In this document: positions 1-9,332 of the stretch, piece after piece | How the letters are laid out: every line of letters begins with the position of its first letter | How positions within the stretch are numbered: the first letter of the stretch is position 1 | Assembly (NCBI RefSeq): GCF_022341425.1 | Contig: NZ_JABFUC010000012.1 | Coordinates: forward strand, 1 to 64,000 | DNA from: Billgrantia campisalis | Lineage (GTDB): Bacteria > Pseudomonadota > Gammaproteobacteria > Pseudomonadales > Halomonadaceae | Length of the DNA stretch: 64,000 nucleotides | Reading direction: 5' to 3' | Notes under the pieces: model-generated | What the model saw: the letters and a program-made list of their open reading frames with translations, nothing else | Told to the model about the DNA's origin: nothing | Database searches by the model: none | Translations under genes and position numbers: made by a program

Positions 1-121
1 CACGTCTCCGTCCCGACCCTTGGCTGAGCCGACACGGTAGGTGGACGGTGGCAACGCTGCCACCTCGGGGGTGGGTCAAAAGCGTTGGCCGGTACTGGGT
101 CACTTTACTTGGCCATTAACA
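1..121 (+). mobile_element. Probable right end of an IS21-type insertion sequence (remnant)
   Basis: Two related copies of a TGGGTCA...TTGGCC motif lie in tandem here, at about 72-91 and 95-115, and the block ends in CA at 120-121. Repeated motifs of this kind next to a CA-3' terminus are typical of IS21-family ends. A short open frame ends in TAA at 117-119 and could be the tail of the transposase. The rest of the element would lie left of the window, so the call rests on motif resemblance only. Confidence 0.35.
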
Positions 122-156
122 CCGGATGCCAAAACCTCCGTTTTGCTCCGGTTTTT
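122..156 (+). terminator. Rho-independent terminator-like hairpin, rightward
   Basis: CAAAAC and GTTTTG arms pair around a CTCC loop, with CCGG pairing outside them, and five T residues follow at 152-156. It would stop rightward transcription coming from the probable insertion sequence on the left. Confidence 0.5.
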
Positions 157-206
157 CCATCGGTGATGGCTCGCGTTAATCAGCAATAAACACAGCGTGT
201 AATAAT

Positions 207-246
207 CAAAAAACCCCCGAGTCAGTCACCTGGCTCGGGGGTTTTG
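207..246 (-). terminator. Bidirectional rho-independent terminator of the liu operon
   Basis: CCCCCGAG at 214-221 pairs perfectly with CTCGGGGG at 234-241, and an inner CAG/CTG stem extends it. A and T runs flank both sides, so the RNA has a U tract in either direction. It lies 17 bp beyond the stop of the last liu gene. Confidence 0.9.
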
Positions 247-262
247 CGTTGTGGCGCTGCAG

Positions 263-1162
263 TTACTTGGCGGCCAGCGCCACGCCTACCTTCGAGCGGT
301 TGGGCCTGCCGATGGCCTGGGTGATCCAGCTGCCGGTGGCGGCCAGGGCGTCGAGGTCGATGCCGGTCTCGATGCCGAGGCCGTTGAGTAGGTAGACCAC
401 GTCTTCACTGGCCACGTTGCCGGAGGCGCCTTTGGCGTAGGGGCAGCCGCCCAGGCCCGCCACGGAGCTGTCGACCACGCTGATGCCTTCTTCCAGCACG
501 GCGTAGAGGTTGGCCAGCGCCTGGCCGTAGGTGTCATGGAAGTGGGCAGCGAGCTTGTCCATGGGGATGTCGCGGCTCACCGCTTCGACCATGCGCTTGG
601 CCTTGAGCGGGGTGCCCACGCCGATGGTGTCGCCCAGCGAGACCTCGTAGCAGCCCATGTCATAGAGCGCCTTTGCCACCTCGGCCACCTTGGCGGGGGC
701 GATCTCGCCCTCGTAGGGGCAGCCGAGCACGCAGGAGACGTAGCCGCGCACCCGCACATTGGCGCCCCGGGCACGCTCCAGCACCGGCTCGAAGCGGGCC
801 AGCGATTCGGCCACGCTGCAGTTGATGTTCTTCTGCGAGAAGGCCTCGGAGGCCGCGCCGAATACCGCGACTTCCTCGACGCCACACTCCAGCGCCGCTT
901 CCAGCCCCTTGAGGTTGGGGGTGAGGGCAGCGTAGGTGACGCCCTTGCGGCGGCTCAGGCCGGTCATCACCTCGCGGTGATCGGCCATCTGCGGCACCCA
1001 CTTGGGGGAGACGAAGCTGGCCGCCTCGATGTAGGCGAGGCCGGCCGCGCCCAGGCGGTCGATCAGCTCGAGCTTGGTCTCGGTGCGGATCGGTTCGGGC
1101 TCGTTTTGCAGCCCGTCCCGGGGGCCGACCTCGACCAGGCGCACCTGCTTGGGAAATGTCAT
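263..1162 (-). CDS. liuE: Hydroxymethylglutaryl-CoA lyase
   Basis: This 299-residue protein is full length for HMG-CoA lyase, which splits 3-hydroxy-3-methylglutaryl-CoA into acetyl-CoA and acetoacetate as the last step of leucine degradation. The N-terminus carries the [12 protein letters not shown] substrate and metal loop of the DRE-TIM metallolyases. The HFHDTYGQ metal-binding segment and the glycine-rich [14 protein letters not shown] loop with the catalytic cysteine are intact. It is the last gene of the leftward liu operon, 177 bp after liuD, and is followed directly by a strong terminator. The enzyme is expected in the cytoplasm. Confidence 0.95.
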   Translation of the reverse strand: MTFPKQVRLVEVGPRDGLQNEPEPIRTETKLELIDRLGAAGLAYIEAASFVSPKWVPQMADHREVMTGLSRRKGVTYAALTPNLKGLEAALECGVEEVAVFGAASEAFSQKNINCSVAESLARFEPVLERARGANVRVRGYVSCVLGCPYEGEIAPAKVAEVAKALYDMGCYEVSLGDTIGVGTPLKAKRMVEAVSRDIPMDKLAAHFHDTYGQALANLYAVLEEGISVVDSSVAGLGGCPYAKGASGNVASEDVVYLLNGLGIETGIDLDALAATGSWITQAIGRPNRSKVGVALAAK

Positions 1163-1270
1163 GAATCTTCTCCTGTCGTGCTCACGACGAGCCGATGATG
1201 TGCCTTCGAGTCGCGGCTTGCCAGGCGACAGCTCTTCGAGGGGGCGCTGTGAACCCTTCCCTGGGCGCTA

Positions 1271-1292
1271 CCGATGCCATCCATGGCATCGG
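1271..1292 (-). other. Intercistronic hairpin between liuD and liuE
   Basis: Ten-base arms CCGATGCCAT and ATGGCATCGG form a perfect inverted repeat in the 177-bp gap. No T run follows in either direction. It may stabilise or process the mRNA, or lower expression of liuE relative to liuD. Confidence 0.5.
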
Positions 1293-1339
1293 ACCCCCTC
1301 TGCGATCTGTCGCCGGCGCCGCACGTCAGAGCTGGCCTT

Positions 1340-3381
<2,042 letters not shown>

Positions 3382-3385
<4 letters not shown>

Positions 3386-4221
3386 GAGCGTCGCTCCGTG
3401 GCGGAAGTCGTGTTGTCGTCGTCGGGCTGGTTCCAGGCGGGCCGGCGCTTCTCGAAGAAGCTGGTCAAGCCTTCCTGGCCTTCAGCGCTGACGCGCAGTT
3501 CGCTGATCACGCGGCAGGTGTGCTCACGCGTTGCCTTGCTGTCGGGCTCGCGGGCCACCTCGGCGAGCAGCGCCTTGGTGGCGCGCTGGGCCTGGGGCGA
3601 GCCGCCGAGCAGGGTGTCGAGCATGCGGGTCACGGCGGCGTCCAGGTCGTCGGGGCCGACCACCTGGTGAGCCAGGCCCAGCGCCAGGGCGGTGGCGGAA
3701 TCCATGACCTCGGCGGAGAGCGCGTAGCGGCGCATCTGGCGCGGGCCCAGGGCCCGCTGCACATAGGGACTGATCACCGCCGGCGAGAGGCCGATCTTGA
3801 CCTCGGAGAGGCAGAACTTGGCCTTCTCGGAGGCAATCACGATGTCGCAGCAGGCGGCCAGGCCCACGGCGCCGCCGAAGGCCGCGCCCTGCACCCGGCA
3901 GACGGTGGGGCAGGGCAGGGTGTCCAGGCCGTGCATCAGCGCCGAGAGCTTGCGCGAGTCACTCAGGTTGCCGTCGAAGTCGTACTCGACCATGCGCTTC
4001 ATCCAGCCGAGGTCGGCCCCGGCGGAGAAGCTCTTGCCCTCCGAGCCCAGCACCACGGCGCGGATCTCGCCCTGCCCGGCGGCCACGTGGAGACTCTCCA
4101 GGTGGGCGTTGAGCTCGGCGATCAGGCTGTCGTCGAAGGCGTTGTGGACCTCGGGTCGCTCCAGCATCAGCCAGGCCACGCCGCGCTCGTCGATGGTCAG
4201 TCGGGAATAAGTCTGTGTCAT
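3382..4221 (-). CDS. liuC: 3-methylglutaconyl-CoA hydratase (enoyl-CoA hydratase family)
   Basis: This crotonase-fold enzyme would hydrate 3-methylglutaconyl-CoA to HMG-CoA, the substrate of LiuE. The oxyanion-hole segments are visible as SAGADLGWM and AAFGGAVGLAACCD. I chose the ATG at 4221 (MTQTYSRL), giving 279 residues, because GAGG lies just upstream and the family starts there. A longer frame reaching 4272 would run into the end of liuB. It lies 7 bp after liuB and overlaps liuD by four bases, inside a tight operon. Confidence 0.9.
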
Positions 4222-4228
4222 AACGACC

Positions 4229-5836
4229 TCACATCCGGAAGACGCCGAACTTGGTTTCCTGAACCTCGGCATTCATCGCCGCCGCCAGCGACAGGCCCAG
4301 TACATCGCGGGTCTGGGCCGGGTCGATGACGCCATCGTCCCACAGTCGAGCGCTGGCGTAGTAGGGGTGGCCCTGGTGCTCGTACTGCTCGCGGGTCGGC
4401 TTCTTGAAGGCTTCCTCGTCCTCCGGTGACCACTCGCGACCCTCGCGTTCATGCTGGTCGCGCTTGACCTGGGCCAGCACGCCGGCGGCCTGCTCGCCAC
4501 CCATCACGGAGATGCGGGCGTTGGGCCACATGAACAGCAGGTTGGGATCGTAGGCGCGGCCGCACATGCCGTAGTTGCCGGCGCCGAAGCTGCCGCCGAT
4601 CAGCACGGTGAACTTGGGTACCTTGGCGCAGGCCACCGCGGTGACCAGCTTGGCGCCGTGCTTGGCGATGCCTTCGTGCTCGTACTTGGAGCCGACCATG
4701 AAGCCGGTGATGTTCTGCAGGAAGATCAGCGGGATCTTGCGCTGGGCGCAGAGTTCGATGAAGTGCGCGCCCTTGACCGCGGACTCGGAGAACAGCACGC
4801 CGTTGTTGGCGACGATGCCCACCGGGTAGCCGTGGATATGGGCGAAGCCGGTCACCAGGGTGTCGCCGTAGTAGCGCTTGAACTCGTCGAAGTCGGAGTC
4901 GTCGACGATGCGGGCGATCACCTCGCGCACGTCGTAGGGCTTCTTGAGGTCGGTGCCGACGATGCCGTAGAGCTCGCTGGGGTCGAGCCGCGGCGGCTTG
5001 GGTGCCTGCATGGCGAGCTGGCCGCGCTTCTGCCAGTTGAGCCGTGACACGCAGCCGCGCGCCAGCTGCAGGGCGTGGGCGTCGTTCTCGGCGTAGTGGT
5101 CGGCCACCCCGCTGAGCTTGCAGTGCACGTCGGCGCCGCCCAGGTCCTCGGCGCTGATGGTCTCGCCGGTGGCGGCCTTCACCAGCGGCGGGCCGCCCAG
5201 GAAGATGGTGCCTTGCTCCTTGACGATGATCGACTCGTCGGCCATGGCCGGCACGTAGGCGCCGCCGGCGGTGCAGGAGCCCATCACCACGGCGATCTGC
5301 GGGATGCCTTCCGCCGAGAGGGTGGCCTGGTTGTAGAAGATCCGCCCGAAGTGGTCGCGGTCGGGGAAGACCTCGTCCTGGCTCGGCAGGTGGGCGCCGC
5401 CGGAGTCGACCAGGTAGATGCACGGCAGGCGGTGCTTGCGGGCGATCTCCTGGGCGCGAATGTGTTTCTTCACGGTGAGCGGGAAGTAGGTGCCGCCCTT
5501 GACCGTGGCGTCGTTGGCGACGATCACGCACTCCACGCCCGACACGCGGCCGATGCCGGTAATCACGCTGGCGGCGGGGACCGGGCCGTCGTAGACGTCA
5601 TGGGCGGCCAGCGCCGAGAACTCGAGGAACGGCGAGCCTTCGTCGATCAGGTGATCGATACGGTCGCGCACGAACAGCTTGCCGCGGGACTCGTGGCGCG
5701 CCCGCGCCTTCTCGCCGCCGCCCTGGGCGATGGCTGCGGTCAGCTCGCGAAGCTTCATCACCTCGTGACGCATGGACGCGTCGTTGGCCTGGAAACCGTC
5801 GCTGCGCGGATTGATCTGGGTAGTCAGGATGGCCAT
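4229..5836 (-). CDS. liuB: Methylcrotonyl-CoA carboxylase, carboxyltransferase beta subunit
   Basis: The 535-residue protein has the two crotonase-like halves of acyl-CoA carboxyltransferases. These include [12 protein letters not shown] in the N half and [17 protein letters not shown] with [12 protein letters not shown] in the C half. The latter signature is typical of methylcrotonyl-CoA carboxylase beta subunits. It works with LiuD, transferring the carboxyl group from biotin to methylcrotonyl-CoA. It lies second in the operon, 85 bp downstream of liuA. Confidence 0.95.
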   Translation of the reverse strand: MAILTTQINPRSDGFQANDASMRHEVMKLRELTAAIAQGGGEKARARHESRGKLFVRDRIDHLIDEGSPFLEFSALAAHDVYDGPVPAASVITGIGRVSGVECVIVANDATVKGGTYFPLTVKKHIRAQEIARKHRLPCIYLVDSGGAHLPSQDEVFPDRDHFGRIFYNQATLSAEGIPQIAVVMGSCTAGGAYVPAMADESIIVKEQGTIFLGGPPLVKAATGETISAEDLGGADVHCKLSGVADHYAENDAHALQLARGCVSRLNWQKRGQLAMQAPKPPRLDPSELYGIVGTDLKKPYDVREVIARIVDDSDFDEFKRYYGDTLVTGFAHIHGYPVGIVANNGVLFSESAVKGAHFIELCAQRKIPLIFLQNITGFMVGSKYEHEGIAKHGAKLVTAVACAKVPKFTVLIGGSFGAGNYGMCGRAYDPNLLFMWPNARISVMGGEQAAGVLAQVKRDQHEREGREWSPEDEEAFKKPTREQYEHQGHPYYASARLWDDGVIDPAQTRDVLGLSLAAAMNAEVQETKFGVFRM

Positions 5837-5921
5837 TTATCGGCTCCTCAATTCTGAAGCGTATGAATGTGCGAGCGATACTCAGACTCTGGGGGGAGAG
5901 CCTGAGTGAGCGCAGCCATCC

Positions 5922-7091
5922 TTACTTGGATTCGTTGAAGATCTCGCGGCCAATCAGCATCCGGCGAATCTCGCTGGTCCCGGCACCGATCTCGTAGAGC
6001 TTGGCGTCGCGCAGCAGCCGCCCGGTGGGGTACTCGTTGATGTAGCCGTTGCCGCCGAGCAGCTGGATGGCGTCCAGCGCCACCTGGGTGGCCTTCTCGG
6101 CGCAGTAGAGGATCACGCCGGCGGCGTCCTTGCGCGAGGTCTGGCCACGATCGCAGCCGGCGGCCACGGCGTAGAGGTAGGCGCGGCAGGCGTTCAGGGT
6201 GGTGTACATGTCGGCGATCTTGCCCTGCACCAGCTGGAACTCGCCGATGGACTGGTCGAACTGCTTACGCTCGTGGATATAGGGCACCACGATATCCATG
6301 GCCGCCTGCATGATGCCGATGGGGCCGGCGGCGAGCACGGTGCGCTCGTAGTCCAGGCCGCTCATCAGCACGCGCACGCCCTTGCCCTCTTCGCCGAGCA
6401 CGTTCTCGACCGGCACTTCGCAGTCCTGGAACACCAGCTCGCAGGTGTTGGAGCCGCGCATGCCCAGCTTGTCGAGCTTCTGGGCGGTGGAGAAGCCCTT
6501 GAAGTCCTTCTCGATGATGAAGGCGGTGATGCCCTTGGAGCCGGCGTCCGGGTCGGTCTTGGCGTAGACCACCAGCACATCGGCGTCGGGGCCGTTGGTG
6601 ATCCACATCTTGTTGCCGTTGAGCACGTAGTGGTCGCCTTCGCGACGGGCGCGCAGCTTCATGGAGACCACGTCGGAGCCGGCGCCCGGCTCGGACATGG
6701 CCAGCGCGCCGACGTACTCGCCGCTCATCAGCTTGGGCAGGTACTTGGCCTTCTGCTCGGCATTGGCGTTGATCTTGAGCTGGTTGACGCACAGGTTGGA
6801 GTGGGCGCCGTAGGAGAGACCCACCGAGGCGCTGGCCCGGGAGATCTCCTCCATGGCGATGCAGTGGGCCAGGTAGCCCATGCCGGTGCCGCCGTCCTCG
6901 TCCGGCACGGTGATGCCGAGCAGGCCCATGTCGCCGAACTTTTGCCACAGGTCGTTGGGAAACTCGTTCTTCTCGTCGATCTCGGCGGCGCGCGGGGCGA
7001 TCTCGTCGCGGGCGAAGGCGTTGACCTGATCGCGCAGCATGTTGAGTTCGTCGTCGAGGCCGAAGTCGAGGGGCTTGTAGGGCGTGTGCAT
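5922..7091 (-). CDS. liuA: Isovaleryl-CoA dehydrogenase
   Basis: This 389-residue acyl-CoA dehydrogenase has the FAD-binding segments [11 protein letters not shown] and [10 protein letters not shown] and the C-terminal [22 protein letters not shown] block. It would oxidise isovaleryl-CoA to 3-methylcrotonyl-CoA and pass electrons to ETF. I start it at the ATG at 7091 (MHTPYKPL), preceded by GGAG at good spacing. An upstream in-frame extension has no family resemblance. It is the first gene of liuABCDE and has a LiuR-like palindrome about 100 bp upstream. Confidence 0.93.
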   Translation of the reverse strand: MHTPYKPLDFGLDDELNMLRDQVNAFARDEIAPRAAEIDEKNEFPNDLWQKFGDMGLLGITVPDEDGGTGMGYLAHCIAMEEISRASASVGLSYGAHSNLCVNQLKINANAEQKAKYLPKLMSGEYVGALAMSEPGAGSDVVSMKLRARREGDHYVLNGNKMWITNGPDADVLVVYAKTDPDAGSKGITAFIIEKDFKGFSTAQKLDKLGMRGSNTCELVFQDCEVPVENVLGEEGKGVRVLMSGLDYERTVLAAGPIGIMQAAMDIVVPYIHERKQFDQSIGEFQLVQGKIADMYTTLNACRAYLYAVAAGCDRGQTSRKDAAGVILYCAEKATQVALDAIQLLGGNGYINEYPTGRLLRDAKLYEIGAGTSEIRRMLIGREIFNESK

Positions 7092-7190
7092 GGGTGGCTC
7101 CCTTGTTGTGCTGTCAGGTGGTTGGCCGGCAGGCCGAAGCGGGCACAAAGCTGCCGCACTCTGTTGACGATGGTCCAAGCCTAGGCGAGG

Positions 7191-7206
7191 TTGACGTTAA
7201 CGTAAA
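7191..7206 (-). promoter_or_regulatory. Putative LiuR (MerR-family) operator in the liu promoter
   Basis: ACGTTAACGT at 7194-7203 is a perfect 10-bp palindrome, extended to TTGACGTTAACGTAAA with one mismatched pair. It resembles, from memory, the LiuR site described in proteobacteria. On the liu strand, TTTACG and TAGGCT lie about 17 bp apart around it and could be -35 and -10 elements, the MerR-type arrangement. No liuR gene is present in this window. Confidence 0.6.
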
Positions 7207-7239
7207 GTGCAGGTTTTGTCGGCTTCGACGAATGTCGAA

Positions 7240-7272
7240 GGGCGGGGCGCCGGGGAACCGGGCGCCCCGCCC
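7240..7272 (-). terminator. Long GC hairpin downstream of sbtA
   Basis: Twelve-base perfect arms (GGGCGGGGCGCC and its complement) lie a few bases beyond the sbtA stop. No real U tract follows. A second small hairpin, CTTCGAC-gaat-GTCGAAG, adjoins it at 7223-7240. It probably separates sbtA transcription from the liu promoter. Confidence 0.6.
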
Positions 7273-7275
7273 GCC

Positions 7276-8217
7276 TCAGCCAGCCAACCAGAGCGCCAGT
7301 TGGTGGTAGAGGGGGATGCCGATGATCACGTTCAGGGGGAAGGTTAGGCCCAGAGCGGCGAGCATCGCCAGCCCGATATTGGCGTCGGGAATGGCGGTGC
7401 GCATGGCCGCCGGCGCGGCGATATAGGAGGCGCTGGCCGCCAGGGCGGTGAGGATCAGCAGCGAGCCGGCGGGCAGGCCCAGTGCCAGGCCCACGGCCAG
7501 GCCGGTGAGGGCCAGCAGCGGGGGGGCCACCAGGGCGAAGGTGAGCAGGCGCCAGTGGTACCAGGGGATGGGGCGCAGGGTTTCCGCGGCGGTCAGGCCC
7601 ATCTGCAGCAGGAACAGCGCCAGCACGGCGTGGAAGGCGCCGGTGAGCAGGTCGGTGACGTTGGCGCCTTCCATGGGGCCGTACATGGCGCCGATCACCG
7701 CGCCGCCGGCCAGCAGGATCACCCCGCGGTTGGTCAGCGTCTCGTGCCAGATGCCCTGCAGCGCCTCGGCGGAGTCGCTGCCCTTGTAGCGGCGATAGAG
7801 GGCGATGGCCACCATGATCGCCGGCAGCTCCATCATCACCAGATAGAGGGTGACCTCGGCGCCGATGGTCAGGCCGCGCCCCTCGGCGAAGGCCAGCGCC
7901 ACGGCGAAGGTGCCGGCGCTGACCGAGCCGTAGTGGGCGGCCAGGCTGGCGCTGTCCGCGGCGGAGAGGCGCACCAGGCGGCGCAGCACCGGCATCAGCA
8001 CCAGCGGGATCACCGCCCCCAGCGCGGCCACGGCCAGCAGCTCCGGCACCAGCGACCAGCCCAGGTTGCCGTAGAGCGCCATGCCCCCCTTGAGGCCGAT
8101 GGTCAGCATCAGCAGCAGGCTGAGGGTGTCGTAGGCGGCCTTGGGAATGGTCAGGTCGGACTTCACTACGCCGGCCAGCAGGCCGAGCAGGAAGAACATC
8201 ACCACAATATCGGGCAT
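7276..8217 (-). CDS. Sodium-dependent bicarbonate transporter family protein (SbtA-like)
   Basis: The 313-residue protein is almost entirely hydrophobic, with about ten membrane spans in two inverted halves. It begins with the short MPDIVVMFFLLGLLAG span and has the LSLLLMLTIGLKGG segment typical of the SbtA/DUF897 family. Glycine- and serine-rich unwound segments such as YGSVSAGTFAVAL and ALAASASYIAAPAAMR resemble the cation-binding crossovers of the family. The cyanobacterial members import bicarbonate with sodium. In a heterotroph it may feed bicarbonate to biotin carboxylases such as LiuDB, which is inference. It is divergent from a LysR regulator that probably controls it. Confidence 0.8.
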   Translation of the reverse strand: MPDIVVMFFLLGLLAGVVKSDLTIPKAAYDTLSLLLMLTIGLKGGMALYGNLGWSLVPELLAVAALGAVIPLVLMPVLRRLVRLSAADSASLAAHYGSVSAGTFAVALAFAEGRGLTIGAEVTLYLVMMELPAIMVAIALYRRYKGSDSAEALQGIWHETLTNRGVILLAGGAVIGAMYGPMEGANVTDLLTGAFHAVLALFLLQMGLTAAETLRPIPWYHWRLLTFALVAPPLLALTGLAVGLALGLPAGSLLILTALAASASYIAAPAAMRTAIPDANIGLAMLAALGLTFPLNVIIGIPLYHQLALWLAG

Positions 8218-8306
8218 ACGCGTATCTCATTGGTCGGGGAGGGGAGACGGCGGCGATTGTGAGGACATCTCGATATTGAGACAAATTACAAGTCGGGCAA
8301 TATACT

Positions 8307-8322
8307 ATAGATGATTATCTAT
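8307..8322. promoter_or_regulatory. Palindrome in the sbtA/lysR divergent promoter
   Basis: ATAGAT-GATT-ATCTAT is a perfect inverted repeat in the AT-rich part of the 131-bp gap between the divergent genes. It is a reasonable binding site for the adjacent LysR protein. Its even spacing does not match the textbook T-N11-A box, so the assignment is tentative. Confidence 0.4.
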
Positions 8323-8348
8323 GCGAGTGTTCCGGCACGAGGCTTGCG

Positions 8349-9308
8349 ATGAACATCCGTCATCTTACCTTTCGTCTGCTGCAGGTCTATGTGGCGGTGG
8401 TGCGCAGTGGGTCGGTGAGCGAGGCGGCGCGCCGGCTGCACCTGACCCAGCCGACCGTCTCCCAGCAGCTCAAGCGGCTCGGCGAGGCGGTAGGCGAGGC
8501 GCTGCTCGAGACCCGCCAGGGGCGGCTCATGCCCACCGAGGCGGGCAGCGAGCTGTATCGGGCCAGCCGCGAGGTGCTGGGCCGCTTCGCCGACTTCGAG
8601 GACTACCTGGAGGCTTTGCGCGGCGGTGAACGCGGACGCTTTTCCGTGGCCCTGGTCAACACCGCCCAGTATGTACTGCCGCGCTTGCTTGGCCCCTATA
8701 GCCAGGCGTTCCCTGACGTGGACGTTACCGTGCATATCGGCAATCGCCGTCAGATGCTGACCCGCTTCGAGCGTCAGGAAGACGATCTCTACGTGTTCAG
8801 CCATCCCCCCTCGCTGGCCCATGCCGTGGCCGGGCGCTTCTTGCGCAATCCGCTGGTGGCGGTGGCGCCACGGGGCCATCGGCTCGCCGGGCGAGACGCG
8901 GTGGCAATGAGCGAGCTGCTGGAGGAGCGCTTTCTGCTGCGCGAGCCGGGTTCGGCGACCCGCATGCTGTTCGAGAGCTGGCTGCAGGAGCAGGGGCTCT
9001 CCCTGGGGCCGACCCTGCAGATGGCCAGCAACGAGGCGATTCGCGTCGGGGTGGCCTCCCACATGGGGCTCGCCGTGCTCTCCGAGCATGTGCTGCCGCC
9101 GGAGCATCCCGACCTGGTGATCCTGCCGGTGGCGGGGCTGCCCATCGAGAGCCACTGGCAGTTCATCGTGCGCCGCGACCGGCGTCTGTCTCATGCGGCG
9201 CTGGGGTTTCTGCGCTTCGCCGAGGGCCATCTCGACGAGTGCGTGGAGCCGCGCTTCCTGTGCAACGAGCTGAATGCGCTGCTGGCGGGCTTGGAGCGGC
9301 TGACCTGA
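8349..9308 (+). CDS. LysR-family transcriptional regulator (CbbR-like context)
   Basis: The 319-residue protein has an N-terminal winged helix-turn-helix (SVSEAARRLHLTQPTVSQQLKRL) and a C-terminal periplasmic-binding-like effector domain. Its N-terminus, MNIRHLTFRLLQVYVAVV, and the overall pattern resemble CbbR/RbcR-type LysR proteins, which often control carbon-fixation or bicarbonate genes. Divergence from an SbtA-like transporter fits that role. The effector is unknown. Confidence 0.82.
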   Translation: MNIRHLTFRLLQVYVAVVRSGSVSEAARRLHLTQPTVSQQLKRLGEAVGEALLETRQGRLMPTEAGSELYRASREVLGRFADFEDYLEALRGGERGRFSVALVNTAQYVLPRLLGPYSQAFPDVDVTVHIGNRRQMLTRFERQEDDLYVFSHPPSLAHAVAGRFLRNPLVAVAPRGHRLAGRDAVAMSELLEERFLLREPGSATRMLFESWLQEQGLSLGPTLQMASNEAIRVGVASHMGLAVLSEHVLPPEHPDLVILPVAGLPIESHWQFIVRRDRRLSHAALGFLRFAEGHLDECVEPRFLCNELNALLAGLERLT

Positions 9309-9332
9309 GGCGGCGTGCGGGACGCCGTCGGC

